Program-made: the position numbers and the translations under genes
In this document: piece by piece, positions 1 to 8,869 of the stretch
How the letters are laid out: every line of letters begins with the position of its first letter
Numbering within the stretch: position 1 is the first letter of the stretch
The notes under the pieces: model-generated
The model's database searches: none
Told to the model about the DNA's origin: nothing
What the model saw: only the letters and a program-made list of their open reading frames with translations
Assembly: GCF_003286915.1 (NCBI RefSeq)
Contig: NZ_QMFY01000005.1
Coordinates: 62,001-126,000 of the forward strand
Direction of reading: 5' to 3'
Source of the DNA: Pseudochryseolinea flava
GTDB lineage: Bacteria; Bacteroidota; Bacteroidia; Cytophagales; Cyclobacteriaceae
Length of the DNA: 64,000 nt

Positions 1-531
1 TTCGCCGCCCACTTCATATGATTCCTGACTCACCGAAGGGCCAATCCCCGCCACGATATCTTCGCCACGTGTGCCAAACGTTTCATTCATCTTCGCTAAT
101 GTCTTGGCCAAAATCCCTGCTACCGTGCCACGCCAACCTGAATGCACAGCACCTACAGCATGGTTGCACTTGTCGTAAAGCAGGATAGGAACACAATCGG
201 CTGACATCACAGCAATACAAATTCCTTTTTCATTGCTGATGAGTGCATCTGTATCGAGTAGCGATTCTTTGGACGTATCATGCGTAACATGTACAATGCG
301 CGTGAGGTGAACTTGCGAAGGAAGCACGAGCTTATCAGGCGTAATTCCCATCGCTTCGGCAACTAGCTTACGATTATGTTTTATTTCTTCTTTGTCGGGC
401 GAGCTACCAAAACTAAGGGTAAGTTCTTTTTCTCCGCTTTGACGATCACTCACAAAATGATCAATGGCTGTTTCTTGAGCCAAGTTGTTAAAGTGCCAAA
501 AGTAGATGCCGTTGCGTGAAATTCGTTTCAT
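1..531 (-). CDS. pgeF: Purine nucleoside phosphorylase/laccase-domain protein PgeF (YfiH), 3' part outside window
   Basis: The ATG lies at 531-529 and the frame stays open for 177 codons to the left edge, so the C-terminal part is missing. The visible protein matches the YfiH/PgeF (Cu-oxidase_4) family. H75 in PSQVH, C113 in MSADCVPILLYD and H130 in AVHSGWRGT fall where this family has its metal- and substrate-binding residues. Family members have been described as polyphenol oxidases, purine nucleoside phosphorylases and peptidoglycan-editing factors, and all are cytoplasmic. No signal peptide is visible. It is separated by about 60 bases from the next gene on the same strand, so co-transcription is possible but not shown. 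Confidence 0.88.
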   Translation of the reverse strand, partial: MKRISRNGIYFWHFNNLAQETAIDHFVSDRQSGEKELTLSFGSSPDKEEIKHNRKLVAEAMGITPDKLVLPSQVHLTRIVHVTHDTSKESLLDTDALISNEKGICIAVMSADCVPILLYDKCNHAVGAVHSGWRGTVAGILAKTLAKMNETFGTRGEDIVAGIGPSVSQESYEVGGE

Positions 532-590
532 GGTGCAAAGCTACATGGGAAGTTTAAAGTTGAAAGATGCAAACAACTTTTTGGGGTGTG

Positions 591-1499
591 CTAAAAGTTG
601 ATCGTCGTGCCAATCAATATGCTGAAAGATTTACGATCAACGCCATTTAACCGCGTATTTTCAATTTGTCCATTTTTAAAAAATACGGTGTCGGTTCCGT
701 GGCCGGTTTCGGAAAATTCATACTGCGGTTGAAGCAAAAGACAAACGTTTCTTGATATGTCATAGCTAACCTCCAGCACACTTCTGATGCCAAATCCTTT
801 TGCGTAATGCTTGAAGCTAGTGGGATGTTGAAACTCATCTATTAAATTCCAATCGGCCACAGCATTGTAACGAAGTTGTCTGTAGCTGAAGATCGGTGCG
901 ATTTCGAAACGATCGGAGATTGCAAATCTTGTGACCAGCGATACGATCATGCCCTTCCAAATAGTTTCATAGCTGCTATTGAGTTTTTGATCGCCGAATG
1001 ATTCATCATCAAGCAATTTGAGATCCGCCTGATCGCGTGTAAATCCCACCAAGGGCGCGAGCGAAATTCGATCACTGATATTGAAATGATATCCTATTTG
1101 CGCATCGAAAGCGAAGATAAATCCGTTATCAGCGTTTGCCTTGAAAAAAAAAGATTGGTTTGTACGATCGTCTCCCTGGTAGTCGGTGTCGGTAACGGTG
1201 CCCGAAACTGTTTTCTGGTATTTGGTCGACAACTTCAATAGAAATCGTTGTTTGATTTTTGCCGATACACCGATATCCAATAACGGGCCACGAACGTTTT
1301 TCCAATGCAATTCAGAAAGAATGTTTGGATTCTTCCCCTGAGAATTTCCGGCGATAGTCCAATGCAATCGCTCATCTCCAAAGCCCGTCGCAATCTTTAC
1401 CGATAGCCTGTCCGTTGTTGTCGACGCCTGTGCGTAGCATTCAAGCTTCATGAGCAGAAGTATCGATACGGTAACAAGAAGGTGTATTGGTGTTTTCAT
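591..1499 (-). CDS. Secreted outer-membrane beta-barrel protein, omptin/Pom-like in shape
   Basis: A 302-residue protein starts at an ATG with a clear signal peptide (cleavage near LECYAQ, residues 18-24). The mature part alternates polar and hydrophobic residues in strands and ends in ...SILIGTTINF, the aromatic C-terminus typical of outer-membrane barrels. The segment SELHWKNVRGPLLDIGVSAK and the repeated Y/F-rich strands recall ten-stranded omptin-like or Protochlamydia-type outer-membrane proteins. I cannot identify omptin catalytic residues with certainty, so no protease activity is claimed. Location in the outer membrane is inferred; substrate and function are unknown. Confidence 0.7.
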   Translation of the reverse strand: MKTPIHLLVTVSILLLMKLECYAQASTTTDRLSVKIATGFGDERLHWTIAGNSQGKNPNILSELHWKNVRGPLLDIGVSAKIKQRFLLKLSTKYQKTVSGTVTDTDYQGDDRTNQSFFFKANADNGFIFAFDAQIGYHFNISDRISLAPLVGFTRDQADLKLLDDESFGDQKLNSSYETIWKGMIVSLVTRFAISDRFEIAPIFSYRQLRYNAVADWNLIDEFQHPTSFKHYAKGFGIRSVLEVSYDISRNVCLLLQPQYEFSETGHGTDTVFFKNGQIENTRLNGVDRKSFSILIGTTINF

Positions 1500-1740
1500 G
1501 AAGGCGTGTCATTAAAGTTATGAAATGATCGCCAATCCGATCTTCCTTAAAGAAAAAGATTGCCAAAAAATAAGGTGACCTGGAATTGGGAACGAGACCG
1601 GAAATGTTTCATAAAAAAAATGTAGGGGTTAAAAAAATGTTCTGCGTCATCATCATACACGGAATGTATTGTGCTGCCGACGCACTGCTTATTTCAGTGC
1701 ATGTGATGTTGAAGGACTGAATGAAGAAAATCTCAAACAC

Positions 1741-3372
1741 ATGACAGATCATTATTTTCGATCGCACACACCGCTTGATTTGAAATGGATTCGCTCCATT
1801 TTTTTTAACCCCTTAAACGCAATCGTTTGTGTTTTCACTAGGACTACCGTTGTGTTTGTATGCGGATTTTTATTGACATGTTGTGAAAACCCCAACAACC
1901 GTGTTGTTGAAATATCGACTTCACAAAAGCATGATATTCATTCGTTCGTGAACAAGATTCATCACACCTATCCAATTCCAGGGTTGGCTGTAGCGCTCGT
2001 CGATGCACAAGGTGTAAATTTCTTTTACGAAGGTGTCGCCGATAATAAACGCACTTCGTTCACCGATACTACTGTCTTTTATAGCGGAAATATCTCCGAA
2101 CTATTGGTCGCCACTACGATTTTACGGTTGGTAGATGCGGATAAAATTTCTCTTGATGATCCCATTATAAAACACCTTCCGTATTTCAAACTCGGCGGCA
2201 ACACTTATCGCGGGGTTACCATTCGCCATATGTTGACGCATGCGTCTGGCATTCCCCATCATGACGTGATTTTTGATCCCCCATCTTATGATGATCATGC
2301 GCTCGAAACAACTACGCGTAGTATTGAACATCAGCAACCGGATTTTCCCTTCGGCACAAAAATCAAGCGCTCGCCATACAACTACGACATCCTTGCAGAC
2401 CTCGTAGCGAAAGTAACAGGTGATTCCTTTGAATCGTATGCGCGAAAAAATGTATTGATACCCTTGGGGATGAAACATTCGTCTTTCTCGGTTCGCGATC
2501 TATCATCACACAAACTGGCGCAACCTTTTCACATTTCAAATTGGCTTTCTTACGACCTCAAGCAATCGGATATGTATCCGTATAGTAGAGAGCACGCTGG
2601 CAGTCGTGGTTTACATACAACCTTGCATGACATCAGCCGCTGGTTGAAAATGATCCTCAACAACGGTGTCCTTGAAAAAAAGCAATTCTTACAAGAGAAA
2701 AGCATCCGCGAATTTTTCAAGCGGGCTTATCAAATTGACGCCAATCATTTCACCGGTATGGGGTGGGAGATAGAACACGCTGAGGAAAAGACTTTTTTTT
2801 CGAAAGGCGAAAATGCATATGGCTTCACGAGCAATCTCACTATCCTACCCGAAGAACGTGTAGGCGTGATAACCATAAGCAATATAAGCGGAGACTTCGA
2901 GGCAAACTTTGTGAATCAAGCAATTCTGAACTTGACCTTAAATAGGTTGCTACTACAAGTTAAGATTCCTGTGAGCATTCAATTTAGCAAGACGGTGGCT
3001 GCCACCGGATCACTCGATAGCGCATTCGCCTGGTATGAGATCATCGAAACACAACGGGACGTCTATGCGATTTCCGAGGAGGAACTAAGTCAGCCGGGGG
3101 TGAATTTGCTTTATCGGCTTAACAGGCCAGCAGATGCTATTCGCGTATTCGAATTTTGCTTGGAGCATTTTCCGGATTCACCAAACGTATACCTCAACAT
3201 TGCGGAAGCACAGCTGATACAACAAGATCTACAAAAGGCCGCACAAGCATTGGCCAAAGCAAAGGATCTCAATCCGAAACATCCTGACCTTTTGGCGCGG
3301 ATTGCTTTTGTGGAGGAACGATTAAAAGTAGGAGAAGAAAATGCACTGCTGTCGTCGCGCGCCAGGCCGTAA
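1741..3372 (+). CDS. Beta-lactamase-fold (serine hydrolase) lipoprotein with C-terminal TPRs, catalytic motifs lost
   Basis: I chose the ATG at 1741; an in-frame TTG at 1669 would add 24 unlikely residues. A hydrophobic segment ending LLTCCENP is a lipobox, suggesting a membrane-anchored lipoprotein, though the n-region before it is long. The middle (about residues 65-400) follows the class C beta-lactamase/esterase family (PF00144): FYSGNISELL aligns with the usual xxxGSVSK segment and KVTG...PLGM is conserved. The SxxK position reads NISE (117-120), the YxN position reads RSP, and HxG reads KGE, so catalysis is unlikely. Two TPR-like helices follow (about 460-535). The next gene, 43 bases on, encodes a PL14-like lyase, so a structural or binding role in the same locus is possible. 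Confidence 0.75.
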   Translation: MTDHYFRSHTPLDLKWIRSIFFNPLNAIVCVFTRTTVVFVCGFLLTCCENPNNRVVEISTSQKHDIHSFVNKIHHTYPIPGLAVALVDAQGVNFFYEGVADNKRTSFTDTTVFYSGNISELLVATTILRLVDADKISLDDPIIKHLPYFKLGGNTYRGVTIRHMLTHASGIPHHDVIFDPPSYDDHALETTTRSIEHQQPDFPFGTKIKRSPYNYDILADLVAKVTGDSFESYARKNVLIPLGMKHSSFSVRDLSSHKLAQPFHISNWLSYDLKQSDMYPYSREHAGSRGLHTTLHDISRWLKMILNNGVLEKKQFLQEKSIREFFKRAYQIDANHFTGMGWEIEHAEEKTFFSKGENAYGFTSNLTILPEERVGVITISNISGDFEANFVNQAILNLTLNRLLLQVKIPVSIQFSKTVAATGSLDSAFAWYEIIETQRDVYAISEEELSQPGVNLLYRLNRPADAIRVFEFCLEHFPDSPNVYLNIAEAQLIQQDLQKAAQALAKAKDLNPKHPDLLARIAFVEERLKVGEENALLSSRARP

Positions 3373-3415
3373 ACGCACACACTAAACCAATCAATAATTA
3401 CTTAACCCTTAAACT

Positions 3416-4294
3416 ATGAAGTACAATTGGAAAATTGGAATGTCGAAGACGCCGCGCTTCGCGTTGCTCAAAATCTCGATGATGCTGATGGCGTTCACCG
3501 TATTCTCTTGTAAGGAGGATGTAGTCGAACCACAAGTTGTCGCTGACGGTGATGCCGCTACACCGCGTGCTATTTATTCATCCCGTACTGTGAACTGGAA
3601 CAACTACGGAAATGGAACCTACGCTTCTGGATCTGCGGCTGCAGATTTTGGTAATGTAGGCGGATGGAATGACAGTCGTGCGTACATCTCAAGTGGGTCA
3701 TGCCGTATTACGCTCTTGAAAAATGCGCTGTCTGGTGCAGGTGGTGTTATTGCAAATGTCGACGTATCGGATGGCTCTGCATATGAACTCGATTTTGATG
3801 TTCGTTACCATAGTCAGTTCGATTGGAGTCGTGGTGGTAAAGTAGGATTCGGATTCGGGATTGGCGACGGGAATGCCGGCGGCGATCCAGGATGGGATGG
3901 TAACGGTGGTAGCCTTCGTATCATGTGGTACAATACAGGTTCAAGAGTTTTCTTTCAACCTTATGTGTACTATCGAGATCAACCCGGACAGTTCGGCGAT
4001 ACGTTCGGTCGCAGTTATCCGTCAAGTGGATCAATCAACAAAGGTCAATGGTACAAAGTGCACATGTATGCGAAGAGTAACACCGGAAGCAGCACCAATG
4101 GCCACGTACAAATTGTAATCAATGGTACAGTAGTTCTCGATCAAGATATCCGTTGGACAACCAACGATGGCAAACGACTTATCAGAAATCTTTGGTTCCA
4201 TACTTTCCGCGGTGGTAGCCAAGATTATTGGAAGTCCTCGATAGATAGCTACATCTATTACGATAACTTGTGGTTTAACAGAATCAGCAGCTAA
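3416..4294 (+). CDS. PL14-like polysaccharide lyase lipoprotein
   Basis: This 292-residue protein has a lipoprotein signal (FTVFSC, lipobox Cys at about 32) and a beta-jelly-roll domain over about residues 50-290. The pattern GGKVGFGFGIG, GGSLRIMWY, KGQWYKVHMY, HVQIVINGTVVLDQ and SYIYYDNLWF matches polysaccharide lyase 14-type proteins, whose characterised members cut alginate or beta-1,4-glucuronan by beta-elimination. It is probably surface exposed on the outer membrane. Upstream is the inactive serine-hydrolase lipoprotein (43 bases), and a strong hairpin follows. The substrate is inferred from neighbours (GH88, UxuA) and is most likely glucuronate-containing. The exact catalytic residues cannot be assigned by eye. 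Confidence 0.72.
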   Translation: MKYNWKIGMSKTPRFALLKISMMLMAFTVFSCKEDVVEPQVVADGDAATPRAIYSSRTVNWNNYGNGTYASGSAAADFGNVGGWNDSRAYISSGSCRITLLKNALSGAGGVIANVDVSDGSAYELDFDVRYHSQFDWSRGGKVGFGFGIGDGNAGGDPGWDGNGGSLRIMWYNTGSRVFFQPYVYYRDQPGQFGDTFGRSYPSSGSINKGQWYKVHMYAKSNTGSSTNGHVQIVINGTVVLDQDIRWTTNDGKRLIRNLWFHTFRGGSQDYWKSSIDSYIYYDNLWFNRISS

Positions 4295-4312
4295 CGTGCG
4301 GTGACAGGTATG

Positions 4313-4346
4313 AAAGGTGGATCGAATGAAAAATTCATCCACCTTT
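4313..4346. terminator. Bidirectional hairpin terminator between PL14-like gene and lacI gene
   Basis: AAAGGTGGAT (4313-4322) pairs exactly with ATCCACCTTT (4337-4346), and further inner pairing is possible. T residues follow on the plus strand. It sits between the convergent PL14-like gene and LacI-family gene and could end both transcripts. Confidence 0.8.
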
Positions 4347-4352
4347 TTAATG

Positions 4353-5372
4353 TTACGATTTTTTGCCGGCTGTACTTTCTCGAATAACAAGTTTACTCTT
4401 GACTAATTTTTTTTCAAGTTCTCTAGAGCCTTTGATTTGCCTCAGAAGCAATTCGGCAGCTGTGGTTCCTAAATCGTAGGAAGAAAGTTCGATACTACTC
4501 AAAGGCGGTTCTACAAACTTGCAAATATTCTCATTGTTGAATCCAAGCATCGCGATGTCTTCAGGGATTCTGATACCGTGCTTCTTAAAATGATACATCA
4601 TCTCAATCGCCGCGTAGTCGTTGATCGCAAAAACAGCGTCAGGACGTTCAGGAAGATTGATCAATTGTTTTGTGTAAGCCTCGATATCACTGTTATGGAA
4701 ATTGGAATGGATGATGTATTCATCTCGCAAGGGGAGGTTATGTTTCTTCAAGGCATCAGCATATCCTTGGAAGCGATGCTTGCTGACATATAAATTGAGT
4801 GGACCTGCAACAATAGCGATTTTATTTCGCCCTTGCGCGATTAAGTGCTCGGTGCCTTCGAAGGCAATTTCATAATTGTCTGTAACAACTTGAGATGTTT
4901 GCAGCGATTCGCTGATGCGATCAAAAAATACTACCGGAATATTTCGCTGTAACAACGCATCGAAGTGGTCGGTGTGATCTGTTTCACTGGATACGGAAAT
5001 GATAACGCCGTCGACATGTGCTGCGATCAGAGATTGCAAATTATTCTTTTCAGTTGTAGATGATTCATCGGATTGACAAATCATCACATTATACCCAGCG
5101 AGGTTTGCAATACGCTGAATTCCGCCAATAGCTTTTGCGAAAAATCGATTGACCGTTTCCGGTATAATGACGCCGATAATATTAGTGCGTTGTTGTTTAA
5201 GATTGAGCGCGATGGTGTTGGGGGCATAGTTCAATTTGCGTGCTACTTCGATTACACGTTGTCGTGTTTCAGCGTTGACATCGGTATGTTCGGAAAGCGC
5301 GCGCGACACCGTCGACTTAGATATGCCAAGCATTTTGGCGATATCTTTTATGGTGACAGAACTGGAGCTCAT
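4353..5372 (-). CDS. LacI/GalR-family transcriptional regulator
   Basis: This 339-residue regulator has an N-terminal LacI helix-turn-helix (IKDIAKMLGISKSTVSRALS, residues 8-27) with the hinge region near NYAPNTIALNLKQQ, followed by a periplasmic-binding-protein-like sugar-sensing core (about 60-335). It is a cytoplasmic DNA-binding repressor or activator. It is transcribed away from the ECF sigma gene and toward the PL14-like gene. A near-perfect palindrome at 5413-5436, just upstream of its start, is a candidate autoregulatory operator. The inducer is probably a uronate-derived sugar from the locus substrate, but nothing in the sequence fixes this. It is distinct from the second LacI protein at 7683-8711. 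Confidence 0.93.
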   Translation of the reverse strand: MSSSSVTIKDIAKMLGISKSTVSRALSEHTDVNAETRQRVIEVARKLNYAPNTIALNLKQQRTNIIGVIIPETVNRFFAKAIGGIQRIANLAGYNVMICQSDESSTTEKNNLQSLIAAHVDGVIISVSSETDHTDHFDALLQRNIPVVFFDRISESLQTSQVVTDNYEIAFEGTEHLIAQGRNKIAIVAGPLNLYVSKHRFQGYADALKKHNLPLRDEYIIHSNFHNSDIEAYTKQLINLPERPDAVFAINDYAAIEMMYHFKKHGIRIPEDIAMLGFNNENICKFVEPPLSSIELSSYDLGTTAAELLLRQIKGSRELEKKLVKSKLVIRESTAGKKS

Positions 5373-5412
5373 GCAGTAAAAATGATAAGGTTCGAAGGTT
5401 TGCGGTTCGGTT

Positions 5413-5436
5413 GGGACCGATCCCGGGAACGGTCTC
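5413..5436. promoter_or_regulatory. LacI-type palindromic operator candidate
   Basis: GACCGATCCCGGGAACGGTC (5415-5434) is a palindrome with one mismatched pair (two of 20 bases), centred on CCCGGG, and G/C flanks extend it to 5413-5436. It lies 41 bases upstream of the LacI-family start codon at 5372 and about 80 bases before the ECF sigma ATG at 5517, between two divergent genes. LacI-family operators are typically even palindromes with a central CG, which this has. Assignment to the adjacent LacI protein is inference. Confidence 0.55.
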
Positions 5437-5516
5437 TATAAAATATTTTCATAAATGCAATTCTTAAGCGGTTTTTCTTGCTACAATCGTATAAAAATAA
5501 GGACAATCGATTGCGC

Positions 5517-6137
5517 ATGATAACACAAATTCAGACTCCTTCAGCACAACTTTCCCAAAATTTTTGTGCGCCTGAAACACGTGCACAAGAGCCGGCATCT
5601 CTCGATGAGTTGTTCGCTTCCGTAGTTCACAGCGACGACTATCATGCCTTCGAAAAGATCTACAACCGAACTTATCAACACCTCTGCTCACTGTCATCGC
5701 GCATGTTAAAAAGCCGCGAATTAGCCGAAGAAATCGTTGACGATGTTTTTTGTACGCTTTGGGCAAACCGGAAAAAAATTCTGATCAGCGCATCTTTTAA
5801 TGCCTATTTAAACACCGCCGTAAGAAACCGATCGCTGGATTCTATCCGAAAAATGAAGAGCGAAAAAAGCTTGGAATTGGAAACCGCCGCCGACGTTCCA
5901 TGTAAGCAATCGGTTGCCGACGAAGACCTCGTTTTTCAAGAACTCAACCACTCGATTGAGGTCGCGATTGCCACGCTTCCGACCCAATGTCGTACGATTT
6001 TCCTGCTAAGCCGCGACCAGGGACTCATGTATAAAGAGATTGCAGAGCTCCTTCAGATCAGTATAAAAACGGTGGATACGCAAATGGGCCGAGCACTAAA
6101 GCAGCTACGTAACCTCGTCAAACCAACCCTGCTCTGA
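5517..6137 (+). CDS. ECF RNA polymerase sigma factor (sigma-70 family, FecI-like)
   Basis: I take the ATG at 5517; an in-frame TTG at 5478 would add 13 residues. Region 2 (about residues 35-100: FEKIYNRTYQHLCSLSSRML, AEEIVDDVFCTLW) and region 4.2 helix-turn-helix (about 150-200: LPTQCRTIFLLSR, YKEIAELLQISIKTVDTQMG) are clear. FecI-like ECF sigmas of Bacteroidota commonly switch on SusC/SusD loci after a signal passes through a membrane-bound FecR. Here the next gene encodes only an 80-residue soluble anti-sigma-like domain, followed by uxuA. The N-terminus (about 30 residues before region 2) is longer than usual. Confidence 0.92.
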   Translation: MITQIQTPSAQLSQNFCAPETRAQEPASLDELFASVVHSDDYHAFEKIYNRTYQHLCSLSSRMLKSRELAEEIVDDVFCTLWANRKKILISASFNAYLNTAVRNRSLDSIRKMKSEKSLELETAADVPCKQSVADEDLVFQELNHSIEVAIATLPTQCRTIFLLSRDQGLMYKEIAELLQISIKTVDTQMGRALKQLRNLVKPTLL

Positions 6138-6201
6138 GCGATCTTAACATTTGAACCCATAGACTTGTAGGGGTAACGCGGCCTTTTCCCGTCTTCTAGA
6201 T

Positions 6202-6444
6202 GTGGCAGTCAAATCTCATCCTACGGAAATCTACGCATTGATCGCGCGCTACCTCGCGGGCGAAGCTTCTCCCGAGGATCGACGCCGCATTGAACAAATC
6301 TTTATCGACCACCCCGAGCTAAAATCGGAATTCGAATTTTTCCGCTTCTTATTAGAAAAACATGATCAACGCCAAGCGCAAGTGCCGTTCAAAAACGGTT
6401 TCGAACGAATTACCAAGCGCCTTAAAGATGAAGGCCTACGCTAG
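6202..6444 (+). CDS. Minimal cytoplasmic anti-sigma-like protein (FecR N-terminal domain only)
   Basis: A GTG at 6202 starts an 80-residue protein with no signal peptide and no transmembrane segment. Its first half, including IYALIARYLAGEASPEDRRR (residues 10-29), resembles the N-terminal sigma-binding domain of FecR-type anti-sigma factors; compare VAAYLAGEMSADEKMNFEAW in the full-length FecR at 22552-23601. The membrane anchor and periplasmic FecR domain are absent. It lies 64 bases after the ECF sigma gene and 18 bases before uxuA. It may be a genuine short anti-sigma factor that responds to a cytoplasmic signal, or a remnant of a longer gene, but no FecR-like coding remains downstream, because uxuA begins at once. 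Confidence 0.7.
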   Translation: MAVKSHPTEIYALIARYLAGEASPEDRRRIEQIFIDHPELKSEFEFFRFLLEKHDQRQAQVPFKNGFERITKRLKDEGLR

Positions 6445-6462
6445 AACAAGTCGTGACATCAA

Positions 6463-7650
6463 ATGTACAGTAGCATGAAGATGATGGAACAAACTTGGCG
6501 ATGGTTCGGCCCAAAAGATCCTGTGCGTTTGAGTGATGTTCGTCAAGCGGGTGCTACTGGCGTGGTAACAGCACTGCATCATATATCAAATGGTGAAGTG
6601 TGGGAAGTGGCGGAAATTGAAAAGAGAAAAATAGAAATTGAAAGCGCCGGGCTGACGTGGTCTGTTGTTGAGAGTATTCCCGTTCATGAAGATATTAAGA
6701 AACAAGCTCCAGGTTTTAAACGATACATAAACAACTATCAACAGAGCATTCGAAACCTCGCTACCGTAGGCATCACAACAGTTTGTTACAACTTCATGCC
6801 GATCTTAGACTGGACGCGTACGGATCTCGCGTATACCGTTGCCGATGGATCGAGGGCACTTCGCTATGATGCCATTGCGTTTGCGGCATTTGATGTGTTT
6901 ATCTTAAAACGAAAAAATGCAGCTGCGGATTACGCGGAGGAGATTCTTACACGCGCGAAGAAATATTTAAGTGAAGCAACGCCAGAACAACTGCAACAAC
7001 TTCAACGAAATATCATCGCTGGCCTTCCCGGAGCGGAGGAAGGATATACACTTGAACAATTTCAACAGGCGTTGGATAGCTACAGCGGCATTGATGATAA
7101 AAAATTACGCAGCAACCTTTACTACTTCATCCAACAAGTAGCACCGGTGGCAGCGTCTGTTGGCGTTCGTCTTGCAATTCATCCCGATGATCCGCCATTC
7201 TCAATTTTGGGATTGCCGCGCGTGGTGAGCACAGAAGCAGATGCGCTCGAACTTATTAATGCGTATGATTCGCCCTTTAACGGAATTTGTTTCTGTACAG
7301 GATCGTATGGCGTTCGTGCTGATAATGATTTACCTGGAATGGTGAAAAGATTAGGACATCGTATCAATTTCGTTCATCTACGGAATACAAAACGTGATGA
7401 CCTGGGAAATTTCTTCGAAGCAGATCACCTCGAAGGTGATGCAGACATGCCGGCGGTGATGAAGAACTTAATTGAAATGCAACAGAAGCGTGAAATGCCG
7501 ATACCGTTTCGCCCTGACCACGGTCATCAAATGTTGGATGATTTACAGAAGAAAACAAATCCTGGTTATTCCGCTATAGGTAGGTTGCGCGGACTCGCCG
7601 AACTGAGGGGTTTGGAACGCGGCATTGCCATGATGCTTTCACTAAAGTAG
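6463..7650 (+). CDS. uxuA: Mannonate dehydratase UxuA
   Basis: This 395-residue enzyme converts D-mannonate to 2-keto-3-deoxygluconate in the glucuronate catabolic pathway and is cytoplasmic. Family-typical segments include [13 protein letters not shown] at the start, [53 protein letters not shown] and FRPDHGH. The His, Cys and Asp in the last four are the expected metal-binding and catalytic positions. Length matches E. coli UxuA (about 394). Alternative ATGs at 6475, 6481 and 6484 are possible. Its place between the sigma/anti-sigma pair and a LacI gene suggests the product of the locus enters the uronate pathway. The isomerase and reductase (UxaC, UxuB) are not in this window. Confidence 0.93.
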   Translation: MYSSMKMMEQTWRWFGPKDPVRLSDVRQAGATGVVTALHHISNGEVWEVAEIEKRKIEIESAGLTWSVVESIPVHEDIKKQAPGFKRYINNYQQSIRNLATVGITTVCYNFMPILDWTRTDLAYTVADGSRALRYDAIAFAAFDVFILKRKNAAADYAEEILTRAKKYLSEATPEQLQQLQRNIIAGLPGAEEGYTLEQFQQALDSYSGIDDKKLRSNLYYFIQQVAPVAASVGVRLAIHPDDPPFSILGLPRVVSTEADALELINAYDSPFNGICFCTGSYGVRADNDLPGMVKRLGHRINFVHLRNTKRDDLGNFFEADHLEGDADMPAVMKNLIEMQQKREMPIPFRPDHGHQMLDDLQKKTNPGYSAIGRLRGLAELRGLERGIAMMLSLK

Positions 7651-7682
7651 CTTATAAGGATGTGTACCGAAAAACGATGTGT

Positions 7683-8711
7683 ATGAACAGGAAGAAAGCT
7701 ACCATCCACGACATAGCAAAAGAATTGAACATCACAGCGTCGACAGTGTCGCGAGCGTTGAATGATCACCCGCGCATTAGCGACGACACAAAACTTGCCG
7801 TCACACGCATCGCTAAAGAGCTTCGTTATCGACCGCATAATTTGGCAGCTGCACTTCGCAGTGGTAAGAGTAATATTCTCGGTGTTATTATTCCTGTTGC
7901 TGATCGTAATTTTTTTGGCTCCATTGTAAGGGGAATTGAAGAAATTGCTAACCATGCAAATTATCAAGTGATGATTTGCCAGACGTACGAAGACCCGAAG
8001 AAAGAGGCTGCGGCTGTGCAAGCACTCATGAACTCGCGTGTTGATGGTATTATTGCGTCGCTTTCAAAAAATACACTCGACTTTAGTCACTTCAATAAAG
8101 TAATAGACGAAGGTATTCCGCTGGTACTGTTTGATCGTTACAATGATCAACTGGAAATTAGTCACGTGGTTATCGACGACTATCAAGGTGCGTATAAAGC
8201 CGTTGTACACCTCATTCAGCAAGGGTGTAGAAGAATAGCACACTTTACAAACGTGCAGAAGATTTCGATTTATCGTGAACGGTTGCGTGGCTATAAAGCA
8301 GCTTTGCAAGATTATAATATTCCATTTGTTCCCGACTATGTGATCGAAAGCGACATGCAGTTGCTCGACGGAAGAAGAAGCATGGAGAAATTATTGACGT
8401 TGCAAGAAATACCTGATGGAATTTTTTCGTCGAGTGATTTAGGTGCCATGGGCGCGTTGCAAGTATGTAAAGAAAATAACATCAACATACCACAACAGAT
8501 TGCTATCATCGGATTTAGCAACGAACCCTTTACCATGTTTAGTGATCCGCCATTAACGTCTGTTGATCAGCATTGCAAGCGTATGGGGAATATCGCATCC
8601 GATATTTTTCTTGAGGAAACGAAGTTGTCGGGTACTGAAAAATTCATTCCTAAAAAAGTGGTCTTGATGCCCGAGCTAGTGATCCGAAAATCTTCGTTGC
8701 GGAAAAGCTAA
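7683..8711 (+). CDS. LacI/GalR-family transcriptional regulator
   Basis: The ATG at 7683 gives MNRKKATIHDIAKELNITAS, the usual start for Bacteroidota LacI proteins; an ATG at 7677 and a GTG at 7662 are also in frame. The helix-turn-helix covers about residues 5-27 (HDIAKELNITASTVSRALND) and the sugar-binding core about 58-335. It follows uxuA by about 30 bases, so it is probably in the same transcript, and it precedes the SusC gene by about 160 bases. It likely senses a uronate intermediate and controls susC/D or uxuA expression. Its sequence is clearly diverged from the LacI protein at 4353-5372, so the locus carries two separate repressors. Confidence 0.93.
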   Translation: MNRKKATIHDIAKELNITASTVSRALNDHPRISDDTKLAVTRIAKELRYRPHNLAAALRSGKSNILGVIIPVADRNFFGSIVRGIEEIANHANYQVMICQTYEDPKKEAAAVQALMNSRVDGIIASLSKNTLDFSHFNKVIDEGIPLVLFDRYNDQLEISHVVIDDYQGAYKAVVHLIQQGCRRIAHFTNVQKISIYRERLRGYKAALQDYNIPFVPDYVIESDMQLLDGRRSMEKLLTLQEIPDGIFSSSDLGAMGALQVCKENNINIPQQIAIIGFSNEPFTMFSDPPLTSVDQHCKRMGNIASDIFLEETKLSGTEKFIPKKVVLMPELVIRKSSLRKS

Positions 8712-8869
8712 ACTTTTTTGCACCTTTTCCTCAATCGTTGTCAGGGAGGGAAAATACCATTACGTCCTATAGATACATCGCCGAGCTAATCGCAATGACG
8801 ATGTCCGTGCGCGATCTTAACCCAATCGTGTGTCGTGTTAAGAAGTTTAACCCATAACCTATCCGCATT

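Noticed and set aside
5073-5441. 122-residue plus-strand ORF across the LacI gene start
   Set aside because: It is antisense to the LacI coding sequence and extends over the palindrome, with no domain features.
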